The notes below the pieces were generated by a model, which saw only the letters and a list, made by a program, of their open reading frames with translations, ran no database searches and was not told the DNA's origin. Positions 52,620 through 62,601 of a stretch of DNA of 64,000 bases are shown in pieces. This DNA comes from Eretmocerus hayati (Eukaryota > Arthropoda > Insecta > Hymenoptera > Aphelinidae). The stretch's first letter is position 1; every line of letters starts with the position of its first letter. Location of the stretch: NCBI GenBank assembly GCA_029851415.1, contig CM056742.1:50942954-51006953 (forward strand), read 5' to 3'. The translations under genes and the position numbers were made by a program.

Positions 52620-52990
52620 CATGGTGGAAAGGAGATAAGATGTGCTCGTGCGCAGCACGAGCACTCCTGGCCAATCAGCTTTTGCGCCCGATCGGAAGCC
52701 ATGTCTATTCTTTAGCTAATCAAATTCAAGCGGGAGTAATTGTGAGTTTCAAACACAACCCCGATGAATTTCAATCCTACTCCCACGTCGGGTTGTAATC
52801 GAATTTACGCGACAGCAAGGCATGTTTGACCCTAGAAATCTCAAGAAAGTTCAAACCGAACAAATTTTGGAAGCCGAGAGTTGATTATTCCCAATGAAGT
52901 AAACAGTCAAGATGGCTGCCGGTGGGCGCTGCGCAGAACGGGTCGGTGCTCGTCCTCCGGACGAGCACACCTTATCTCCTTTCCACCATG
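52620..52990. mobile_element. P-element-like MITE, copy B (371 bp)
   Basis: Ends CATGGTGGAAAGGAGATAAG and its complement ending CTTTCCACCATG. The 8-bp target copies CTGTAAAT lie at 52612-52619 and 52991-52998. It is inserted in the RT part of the retrotransposon ORF2. The inverted ends span about 30 bp and are followed by the GAGCACACC/GGTGTGCTC segment. P-family elements make 8-bp duplications and start CATG. No transposase, so an autonomous partner is assumed elsewhere. Confidence 0.9.
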
Positions 52991-54420
52991 CTGTAAATAT
53001 TCAAGAGAACTTGAGGTTGACCACCCCACCAAGTACCTCTAAGAAATTTTAAGATCTTAGCAACGCCATTACACTTATTGATAATATAGTCACATTGAGG
53101 ATCCCAAGATAGTTTATTGTCAAATCTAAGACCTAAGTAAGTGAAATCATCACAAGGACTTATGAGAGAGTCATAAATTTTAATTTTGTAGTTACTCAAA
53201 TCCAGGTTTCTTTTATAGCCAATAGCAAGTTTAGTTTTCTCAGCAGATAAGACTAGGTTTCTATGGAGGAAGTATGGACAGAGATTGTCCACACTTTTTT
53301 GAACTGAGTGTAAGGCAACATCAATACTGACGTCAGAACAATAGATGATTGTGTCATCGGCGAATTTAAGAAAGCAACAATTAGGTTCAATATATTTATG
53401 GGCATCTTTAGTGTAAATGTTATATTCGGCAGGGCTACCAACACAACCTTGTGGAAGACCAAGTACACTCAAAAAAGGGCCTTTGAAAGAGTTATTAGAT
53501 TTGAAATACAGTTCCCTGTTGGAGAATAAGTTGAAAATGAACATTCTGATTTGATGAGGAATATTTAAATCAAGCAAGTCTTGAATTAGAATGTTGGGGT
53601 TAACACAATCAAAAGCACTTTTGGCGTCTAGGGCTAGAATAACAATAAATTTGTTTTCAGAGAGAGACCTGTATATATTGGTTGAGAGTGAGGCCAAACA
53701 GTCGATACATGACTTTTTCTTCCTGAAACCAAATTGAGTAGGGGAGAGGAGGTCATTATGCTCTAGGTAAAAGTTGAGCCTGTATATGATGATTTTTTCC
53801 AAACATTTCAACAAACAGGAAGCCAGAGCAATAGGTCTGACCTTGCGCGGGATACTTTTTGGGATGAGATGGATTAGAAAATTTTTCCAGGCATTAGGGA
53901 AAGAATTTGAGAGGAGAATTGAGTTGAAGAAATCTAAAATCAAATCAAGGAATTCAGAGGGGAAGTTTTTGATCATCAAATTAGAAATTTTGTCAAGGCC
54001 AGGAGCACTTTTGCATTTCAAAGAGTGAATAGCGAAATTAAGTTCATCAATTGAAACCGGTAAAGACAAAGAAGAATTGTCCAAGAGTTTATGAGTAGGA
54101 TGTGTACATTGCTCGTTGATATCAGGTGGAAAGTAGGTTAGAGGGATAGGGCGACAAAAATTGTCTATGAATTGATTCGAAGCATTAATATAATTTTGAT
54201 CATTGGTGTATTGAGAGAAAGAATTTAGGGAATTATGTTTGAATTTTTTAACAATTTTCCAAACATATGAAACAGGAGTTTTATAATGTAGAGTTTCAGT
54301 CAAGGATTTGAATTTTTGTGATTTGATTTCTCTGAGTTCTCTCTGGCATTTAGCCTTAGCTTTTTTGTAATTAATCCACTTAATTTGTGAAGGGTGATCC
54401 AGATAAATTTGAAGAGCTTC
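52991..54420 (-). pseudogene. ORF2 middle: reverse transcriptase
   Basis: Same frame as the endonuclease part, separated only by one TAA at 54421-54423. RT blocks are KCKSAPGLDKISNLMIKN, IHLIPKSIPRKVRPIAL, LLSPTQFGFRKKKS, ILALDAKSAFDCVNP, LGLPQGCVGSP and the catalytic LKFADDTIIYCSD. The last residues before the MITE read VLLNIYS. The catalytic Asp pair is intact, so inactivation was probably recent. Confidence 0.9.
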
Positions 54421-55452
54421 TTATCTCTTAGCTATGTGATCGTCACAGCTGGAATCCCACCAAGGTGAGTTTTTTGAGTAGTTCTTCGAATTAGAAGAAG
54501 TAAGATGAGATATAGGACGAGAAGAAAAGTGTGAACGCGAATTAGTGTTGGAAGTTGGTTTGGATTCATCAAGAGATTCAAAAATGGAATTACACAGAGT
54601 ATCATATTTGGCATCTACAGATTGAGATCTGAATTCAGGACAGGAATCCAAAGCTCTGGCTTTCCTAGCAAGATTCGAGGAAAATTTTGACCAATCAACG
54701 TTTTTGACATTATATTTATGAGTTGAGAAGCTAATTTGAGACGGGTTGAAATTAAGAAAAACGGAAATGATAATTGGAAAGTGGTCGCTACCAAGAGTGT
54801 CATTGAGAACAGACCGGCTAGTAGAAGCAAGAAGATCTGATGAGATCAAAGAGAGATCAACAGCGGAAACCTTGTCAAAATCACTCGAGAGAAAAGTGCG
54901 AGAGCCATTGTTGAGTAAGGTCAAGTCAGAGTCGTCAATGACATCACGAAGAGATTGACCGATGGGATTATGGAAGCCCATAGAGTCCCAAGTAGGATGA
55001 TGGCAATTGAAGTCGCCCAAGACAATGACCTTACAATTATGGGCATTTTTATAGGAATGAATTTTACTGAAAAATTTATTCCATAGGTTATTGTTGAACC
55101 GTCTATTAGGAGGTCTGTAAATGGAGCAAATGAGGGAAGAGTTATTTGTATCAGGACATAACACTACATTTAGAGTTTCGAAAATATCTGGAATGTCAAT
55201 AAAGCTGTCAGTTTTAGAAAAAATCAGGTTATTTTTAATGCATATACATAGGCCGCCGCCTTTATTAGAGAGACGGTCATGTCTGATGATGGAAAAGGAT
55301 TTCAAGATGAAAGGAGACGATTTTAAAAGCGATTCAATAATGACTAGGATATCAAAATTATTACAAATCTTTTCAATTTCATGTTTCTTATTTCGAAACC
55401 CACGAGCGTTCCACTGGAAAATTTTGAGAGTGTTCCGAGAATTATTATTCAT
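54421..55452 (-). pseudogene. ORF2 5' part: APE-type endonuclease
   Basis: Starts MNNNSRNTLKIFQWNARGF, a few bases after the ORF1 stop. Endonuclease landmarks are QWNARGF, LVIIESLL (Glu), SIYRPPNRRF, VLGDFNCHHPTWDS, the DLSLISS segment and LGSDHFPIII. This domain nicks the target DNA to prime reverse transcription. It ends at a single TAA after DDHIAKR, beyond which the frame continues. Confidence 0.9.
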
Positions 55453-55457
55453 TGTAG

Positions 55458-56522
55458 TTATTTCTTTTTAGCCGAAGATACATCGCGAGAGGTAAGTTGA
55501 TTGGGATTGTTATTGGAGGTAGAAGGATCGGTGGGAAGCTCAAGGGATACATAGGGAGAGATCAGAGTGGAGGGAGTGGAGGGGGTGGGGGTGGATGGAG
55601 TAGCAGTAGAAGAGTTGAGATTCGAAGTACGTACAGAAAGACTGGACATGAGATCAACAATCAGCTTATTAATTTGAGATAAAGCAAGCATAGTGGAATC
55701 GTCAATGACAACATTCTGCTGTTGACAGACGGCGGAAAGATTAGAGCAATTCTGAATCACATCACTGAAAGAGACTCGTTTAGATTTTAAAATGGGTTTA
55801 GGAGGAGTAGGAAGAAGAGAGGAGGAGGACACTTGTTTTGTTGAAAGAAGTTTTCTAGCTTCATAAAGAGAAATGTTGTTCTCGAAAGCCAAGTCATGAA
55901 GGCGAAGTTGAAATAATTTCTGAGGGCAAACATTATCAGTTGCCTTGTGAGGGCCCTTGCAATTAGCACATTGAGGAGGATTATCAGTGAAAGGACAGTA
56001 AATAATAGCCTTGTGATCAGAAAGTCCACAATGAAAACATCTGACTTGAGATTTACACCACTTTTCTAGATGGCCAAAGCGAAAGCAGTTATAACATTGT
56101 TTTGGACGACTTTTGAAGGGGACAGTTTCATATCTAATATGTTGAAAATATATAAATTTAGGCCTAACTTTGGATCCAAAAGTTACCAGGATGGTGGTCG
56201 AGGGCTTGGATTTTGAAGCTTCATTACTTACAGTCTTAACGTTGAATCTTCTAGCTGAAATAATGTTGATATTCCCCTCAGTAGTGCTGAACTCTACCAA
56301 ATCTCTGGTGTTTCACTCCAGAGGGAAGCGTTTGATGACTGCTTGAGATGTGTACAGATGAAATGGTATCAATGCACGTAACCCATTTTGTTTGAGGATA
56401 GGTTCAGCTAAAAGTTTATTTGCAACATTAATATCTCTTGCCTCAAGTTGAACCTTATAGTTATCAATGTTGGTTAGATCAGAGATTTTATCTTCATACC
56501 CAACAGATGAAAGAATAACCGG
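55458..56522 (-). pseudogene. ORF1, gag-like with three CCHC knuckles, 5' truncated
   Basis: RNA-binding knuckles CYNCFRFGHLEKWC, CFHCGLSDHKAIIYC and CANCKGPHKATDNVC lie near 55935-56095. A Ser/Thr/Pro-rich C-terminus follows. Upstream of 56300 the same frame reads LIPFHLYTSQAVIKRFPLE, interrupted by one TGA near 56312 where Trp would be expected. The frame continues to about 56522, where the element is cut off. Confidence 0.85.
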
Positions 56523-56609
56523 GGCCTCCTTTTAGGAAGTGGTTATTCGCAGTCGTTTTGCGAATAACCGGGGCCAATTAGGAAGTGGTTATTCGCAGTC
56601 GTATTCCGT
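56516..56609 (+). repeat. 47-bp tandem duplication at the retrotransposon/array junction
   Basis: AATAACCGGGGCC...AGGAAGTGGTTATTCGCAGTCG occurs twice in a row. Within it GGTTATTCGC and GCGAATAACC form a 10-bp stem. It sits exactly between the truncated ORF1 end and the GC-rich array. Confidence 0.85.
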
Positions 56610-59600
56610 GTATGTCCGTGTAGAAAATATACTCTCTGTGCGCGTCCGTAAGAACATTAAACGAAGATGATAGAGTACATCCGTTGACTTCCGTGAGCTT
56701 GCAAGCTCTGTCCGTGGGTACCCGTCTACCCGTTCTTGTCGCATCTGTGCACACCCGTCCACCCGTGTGGATCCGTTTTGGTTCGTTTCGGTCGTTGTAT
56801 CCGTGCAGACACGTGCATCCGTGCGGACCCGTGCAACCGTGTCTAGCCGTTTTAGATGTTCCGTGCACACCCGTCTACCGTGTGGATCCGTTTTGGTTCG
56901 TTTCGGTCGTTGTATCCGTGCAGACACGTGCATCCGTGCGGACCCGTGCAACCGTGTCTAGCCGTTTTAGATGTTCCGTGCACACCCGTCTACCGTGTGG
57001 ATCCGTTTTGGTTCGTGTCGGTCGTTGTATCCGTGCAGACCCGTGCATCCGTGCGGACCAGTGCAACCGTGTCTAGCCGATTTGGATGTTCTTCCCGTCG
57101 CATCCGTGCACACCCGTCTACCCGTGTGGATCCGTTTTGGTTCGTTTCGGTCATTGTATCCGTGCAGACCCGTGCATCCGTGCGGACCCGTGCAACCGTG
57201 TCTAGCCGATTTGGATGTTCTTCCCGTCGCATCCGTGCACACCCGTCTACCCGTGTGGATCCGTTCTGGTTCGTTTCGGTCATTGTATCCGTGCAGACCC
57301 GTTCATCTGTGCGGACCCGTGCAACCGTGTGTGGCCGTGCAGTCCCGTGCATCCGTGCGGACCCGTGCAACCGTGTCTAGCCGTTTTGGATGTTCCTACC
57401 GTCGCAACCGTGCACACCCGTGTACCCGTGTGGATCCGTTTTGGTTCGTTTCGGTCATTGTATCCGTGCAGACCCGTTCATCTGTGCGGACCCGTGCAAC
57501 CGTGTCTACCCGTTTTGGATGTTCTTCCCGTCGCATCCGTGCACACCCGTCTAGCCGTATGGATCCGTTTTGGTTCGTTTCGGTCATTGTATCCGTGCAG
57601 ACCCGTGCATCCGTGCGGACCCGTGCAACCGTGTCTAGCCGTTTTAGATGTTTCGTGCACACCCGTCTACCGTGTGGATCCGTTTTGGTTCGTGTCGGTC
57701 GTTGTATCCGTGCAGACCCGTGCATCCGTGCGGACCAGTGCAACCGTGTCTAGCCGATTTGGATGTTCTTCCCGTCGCATCCGTGCACACCCGTCTACCC
57801 GTGTGGATCCGTTTTGGTTCGTTTCGGTCATTGTATCCGTGCAGACCCGTGCATCCGTGCGGACCCGTGCAACCGTGTCTAGCCGATTTGGATGTTCTTC
57901 CCGTCGCATCCGTGCACACCCGTCTACCCGTGTGGATCCGTTCTGGTTCGTTTCGGTCGTTGTATCCGTGCAGACCCGTGCATCCGTGCGGACCCGTGCA
58001 ACCGTGTCTAGCCATTTTGCATGTTCTTCCCGTCACATCCGTGCACACCCGTGTTCCCGTGTGGATCCGTTTTGGTTCGTTCCGGTCATTGTATCCGTGC
58101 AGACCCGTTCATCTGTGCGGACCCGTGCAACCGTGTCTACCCGTTTTGGATGTTCTTCCCGTCGCATCCGTGCACACCCGTCTAGCCGTGTGGATCCGTT
58201 TTGGTTCGTTTCGGTCATTGTATCCGTGCAGACCCGTGCATCCGTGCGGACCCGTGCAACCGTGTCTAGTCGTTTTGGATGTTCTTCCCGTCGCATCCGT
58301 GCACACCCGTCTACCCGTGTGGATCCGTTTTGGTTCGTTTCGGTCGTTGTACCCGTGCAGACCCGTGCAACCGTGTCTAGCCATTTTGCATGTTCTTTCC
58401 GTCACATCCGTGCACACCCGTGTTCCCGTGTGGATCCGTTTTGGTTCGTTCCGGTCATTGTATCCGTGCAGACCCGTTCATCTGTGCGGACCCGTGCAAC
58501 CGTGTGTGGCCGTGCAGTCCCGTGCATCCGTGCGGACCCGTGCAACCGTGTCTAGCCGTTTTGGATGTTCCTACCGTCGCAACCGTGCACACCCGTGTAC
58601 CCGTGTGGATCCGTTTTGGTTCGTTTCGGTCATTGTATCCGTGCAGACCCGTTCATCTGTGCGGACCCGTGCAACCGTGTCTACCCGTTTTGGATGTTCT
58701 TCCCGTCGCATCCGTGCACACCCGTCTAGCCGTATGGATCCGTTTTGGTTCGTTTCGGTCATTGTATCCGTGCAGACCCGTGCATCCGTGCGGACCCGTG
58801 CAACCGTGTCTAGCCGTTTTAGATGTTTCGTGCACACCCGTCTACCGTGTGGATCCGTTTTGGTTCGTGTCGGTCGTTGTATCCGTGCAGACCCGTGCAT
58901 CCGTGCGGACCAGTGCAACCGTGTCTAGCCGATTTGGATGTTCTTCCCGTCGCATCCGTGCACACCCGTCTACCCGTGTGGATCCGTTTTGGTTCGTTTC
59001 GGTCATTGTATCCGTGCAGACCCGTGCATCCGTGCGGACCCGTGCAACCGTGTCTAGCCGATTTGGATGTTCTTCCCGTCGCATCCGTGCACACCCGTCT
59101 ACCCGTGTGGATCCGTTCTGGTTCGTTTCGGTCGTTGTATCCGTGCAGACCCGTGCATCCGTGCGGACCCGTGCAACCGTGTCTAGCCATTTTGCATGTT
59201 CTTCCCGTCACATCCGTGCACACCCGTGTTCCCGTGTGGATCCGTTTTGGTTCGTTCCGGTCATTGTATCCGTGCAGACCCGTTCATCTGTGCGGACCCG
59301 TGCAACCGTGTCTACCCGTTTTGGATGTTCTTCCCGTCGCATCCGTGCACACCCGTCTAGCCGTGTGGATCCGTTTTGGTTCGTTTCGGTCATTGTATCC
59401 GTGCAGACCCGTGCATCCGTGCGGACCCGTGCAACCGTGTCTAGTCGTTTTGGATGTTCTTCCCGTCGCATCCGTGCACACCCGTCTACCCGTGTGGATC
59501 CGTTTTGGTTCGTTTCGGTCGTTGTACCCGTGCAGACCCGTGCAACCGTGTCTAGCCATTTTGCATGTTCTTTCCGTCACATCCGTGCACACCCGTGTTC

Positions 59601-61440
59601 CCGTGTGGATCCGTTTTGGTTCGTTCCGGTCATTGTATCCGTGCAGACCCGTTCATCTGTGCGGACCCGTGCAACCGTGTGTGGCCGTGCAGTCCCGTGC
59701 ATCCGTGCGAACCCGTGCAACCGTGTCTAGTCGTTTTGGATGTTCTTCCCGTCGCATCCGTGCACACCCGTCTAGCCGTGTGGATCCGTTTTGGTTCGTT
59801 CCGGTCATTGTATCCGTGCAGACCCGTTCATCTGTGCGGACCCGTGCAACCGTGTGTGGCCGTGCAGTCCCGTGCATCCGTGCGGACCCGTCTACCCGTG
59901 TGGATCCGTTTTGGTTCGTTTCGGTCGTTGTATCCGTGCAGACCCGTGCATCCGTGCGGACCCGTGCAACCGTGTCTAGCCATTTTGCATGTTCTTCCCG
60001 TCACATCCGTGCACACCCGTGTTCCCGTGTGGATCCGTTTTGGTTCGTTCCGGTCATTGTATCCGTGCAGACCCGTTCATCTGTGCGGACCCGTGCAACC
60101 GTGTGTATCCGTGCAGACCCGTGCATCCGTGCGGACCCGTGCAACCGTGTCTAGCCATTTTGCATGTTCTTCCCGTCACATCCGTGCACACCCGTGTTCC
60201 CGTGTGGATCCGTTTTGGTTCGTTCCGGTCATTGTATCCGTGCAGACCCGTTCATCTGTGCGGACCCGTGCAACCGTGTCTACCCGTTTTGGATGTTCTT
60301 CCCGTCGCATCCGTGCACACCCGTCTAGCCGTGTGGATCCGTTTTGGTTCGTTTCGGTCATTGTATCCGTGCAGACCCGTGCATCCGTGCGGACCCGTGC
60401 AACCGTGTCTAGTCGTTTTGGATGTTCTTCCCGTCGCATCCGTGCACACCCGTCTACCCGTGTGGATCCGTTTTGGTTCGTTTCGGTCGTTGTACCCGTG
60501 CAGACCCGTGCAACCGTGTCTAGCCATTTTGCATGTTCTTTCCGTCACATCCGTGCACACCCGTGTTCCCGTGTGGATCCGTTTTGGTTCGTTCCGGTCA
60601 TTGTATCCGTGCAGACCCGTTCATCTGTGCGGACCCGTGCAACCGTGTGTGGCCGTGCAGTCCCGTGCATCCGTGCGAACCCGTGCAACCGTGTCTAGTC
60701 GTTTTGGATGTTCTTCCCGTCGCATCCGTGCACACCCGTCTAGCCGTGTGGATCCGTTTTGGTTCGTTCCGGTCATTGTATCCGTGCAGACCCGTTCATC
60801 TGTGCGGACCCGTGCAACCGTGTGTGGCCGTGCAGTCCCGTGCATCCGTGCGGACCCGTCTACCCGTGTGGATCCGTTTTGGTTCGTTTCGGTCGTTGTA
60901 TCCGTGCAGACCCGTGCATCCGTGCGGACCCGTGCAACCGTGTCTAGCCATTTTGCATGTTCTTCCCGTCACATCCGTGCACACCCGTGTTCCCGTGTGG
61001 ATCCGTTTTGGTTCGTTCCGGTCATTGTATCCGTGCAGACCCGTTCATCTGTGCGGACCCGTGCAACCGTGTGTGGCCGTGCAGTCCCGTGCATCCGTGC
61101 GGACCCGTGCAACCGTGTCTAGCCGTTTTGGATGTTCTTCCCGTCGCATCCGTGCACACCCGTGTACCCGTGTGGATCCGTTTTGGTTCGTTTTGGTCAT
61201 TGTATCCGTGCAGACCCGTTCATCTGTGTGGACCCGTGCAACCGTGTCTACCCGTTTTGGATGTTCTTCCCGTCGCATCTGTGCACACCCGTCTAGCCGT
61301 GTGGATCCGTTTTGGTTCGTTTCGGTCATTGTATCCGTGCAGACCCGTGCATCCGTGCGGACCCGTGCAACCGTGTGGACCCGTTTTCGATATCCTCCTT
61401 GTCGCATCCGTGCACACCCGTCTACCCGTGTCCATCCGTT
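56610..61440 (+). repeat. GC-rich tandem array with 1,175-bp higher-order repeat
   Basis: About 39 units of 115-127 bp, each containing GTGGATCCGTTTTGGTTCGT, TTGTATCCGTGCAGACCCGT and GACCCGTGCAACCGTGTCTA. Identical blocks return at 57215, 58390 and 59565 (1,175 bp apart), then at 60533 (968 bp) and 60957 (424 bp). This shows a higher-order unit followed by shortened versions. Inside each monomer CCGTG words are spaced 8 and 10 bp, so the unit grew from a shorter repeat. Stop codons are rare in several frames, giving open frames up to 446 codons on the plus strand, but the period is not a multiple of three and no signal supports translation. Confidence 0.95.
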
Positions 61441-61445
61441 TATAG

Positions 61446-61605
61446 CCAGCTCGGCCATCGTATCCGTTGTCAACTCTGTTTGAAAACGTATCACCTAGAT
61501 TGTCTGGGTAGAGATTCTACATTTCTCCAGGATTGGTTTTGCCAATTTTGTTCAGGAGACTCCGCTTATTCTGGATCGATTATTTCGATTCGAATTCCCA
61601 CTCAA
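61446..61605 (+). CDS. PHD-finger-like exon fragment
   Basis: After a CCGTTTATAG acceptor the plus strand reads HRIRCQLCLKTYHLDCLG and then WFCQFC. The spacing C-x2-C-x4-H-x2-C-x12-C-x2-C, with a Trp two residues before the last pair, fits the second half of a PHD zinc finger, a chromatin or ubiquitin-ligase reader. The first Cys pair would be in an upstream exon that I cannot find, because the GC-rich array abuts. A GTATGA donor near 61606 is possible. It may be a true exon, a pseudogene piece, or part of a transposon protein with a PHD finger. Confidence 0.4.
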
Positions 61606-62066
61606 TGTATGACATTTTCAGTTGCAAGATATCTGTTCGATGCTCACCGAACGAACTTATTCTGATCATGTCAATATCAACTCTTGTGGTCCATCCAAAA
61701 GGCGGTCTGCATGGAATTGTGGACACAATATTTATCCAGTTTTAGCTTCTGATGTTTTTATATGTTTGCAATGACTTAATCCCTTTTTAGTGACAAGACA
61801 TTCCAACAAAAGTCTCGAATGGACGGCTTCACAAGTTCCTGTATAATTTATTGATATAGCAAGTTTAGCGAGGCTTATAATGTCTTCAAATGAGCATAAT
61901 ATTTGAAAGAATTTCTGGATTTCCAATCGTGCACATGCACTTAGACTTTTTTTGTATAATCATACAAACCGATGATAGAAGGATAAAATGGCTCATAGAA
62001 TACATTCTCTGCATACCTATTTCATCTCTGATCCTCCAACCCCTCCTTCCCTCTCCCTTTCCCGTT
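61606..62066. other. Spacer, possible intron
   Basis: No coding motif. A long pyrimidine run (CTCCAACCCCTCCTTCCCTC and onward) near 62033-62070 ends in CCAAAG or TTTTCAG, which would suit a splice acceptor. Confidence 0.3.
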
Positions 62067-62258
62067 TCCAAAGTGATACCGGAAGTTTTCAGTGTAGATC
62101 GGTTTTTCGGACTAGCTTTCTGCCCATACATACGTTTGGATTATTCCAGACATCCTAATTGTATACGTGCCAAATATATCAAGCGAGTTCTGGAAGCACA
62201 ACACGACATTGAAGTTGATACAAAATTCTTTGATTTTCATTTGATCAGAATCTCGTAA
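62067..62258 (+). CDS. Possible terminal exon, function unknown
   Basis: After the pyrimidine tract an open frame runs VIPEVFSVDRFFGLAFC, IRLDYSRHPNCIRAK and YIKRVLEAQHDIEVD to TAA at 62258. The composition is protein-like. I recognise no family. It could belong with the PHD-like exon upstream, which is inference from orientation only. Confidence 0.25.
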   Translation, partial: SKVIPEVFSVDRFFGLAFCPYIRLDYSRHPNCIRAKYIKRVLEAQHDIEVDTKFFDFHLIRIS

Positions 62259-62269
62259 TTTCGTGCACA

Positions 62270-62403
62270 CAGAGTCAATGCATACTTTGCGGATCGGATT
62301 TCAGCCCTATCCTCATTCGTAGGATCCGCCAATGCAAGCAAATGAAAAACGAGCCAGAGCTTCCATTAAATCCGCAAACTTTGGAAAATGATCATTGACT
62401 CTA
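62270..62403. repeat. Small inverted repeat (about 134 bp)
   Basis: AGAGTCAATG...CTTTGCGGAT at the left returns as ATCCGCAAACTTTGG...CATTGACTCT at the right. It is a MITE-like unit without a clear target duplication. Confidence 0.6.
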
Positions 62404-62578
62404 AGGGAAATACTTTATTACCCTTCAATATACAGGGTTCAACAAGACAAGTGACAATTGGAAAATACACATTCATCCATCCTCATCCTCATTATGCTCT
62501 TTTTAGTGGAAACTCAAATATATAAGGGAATATTGGAATGAGTTGCGCCGAACCAAAAGCGGTTTGAGCAGGTTCTTG

Positions 62579-62601
62579 TATATATATATATATATATATA
62601 T
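62579..62601. repeat. (TA)n microsatellite
   Basis: About 23 bp of TA followed by TTGGAGAGGGGGAAG, like the flank of the run at 10045. Confidence 0.9.

Larger units (their letters stand above)
50912..56530 (-). mobile_element. Non-LTR retrotransposon, I/jockey group, nearly full length
   Basis: On the minus strand it has ORF1 (CCHC gag-like), a gap of a few bases, then ORF2 with endonuclease, RT, RNase H and a C-terminal Cys/His knuckle, a 3' UTR of about 400 bp, and a (GAA)n tail at 50912-50927. RNase H after RT plus an APE endonuclease places it with the I-type non-LTR groups; the exact clade is not determined. The 5' end is cut inside ORF1 at about 56530. A P-like MITE and a few point stops disable it. 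Confidence 0.9.

Noticed and set aside
57215..58555. 446-codon open frame (and several similar ones) in the GC-rich array
   Set aside because: It repeats with a period that is not a multiple of three, is open in several frames and on both strands, and lacks any domain. It is a consequence of a stop-poor tandem repeat.
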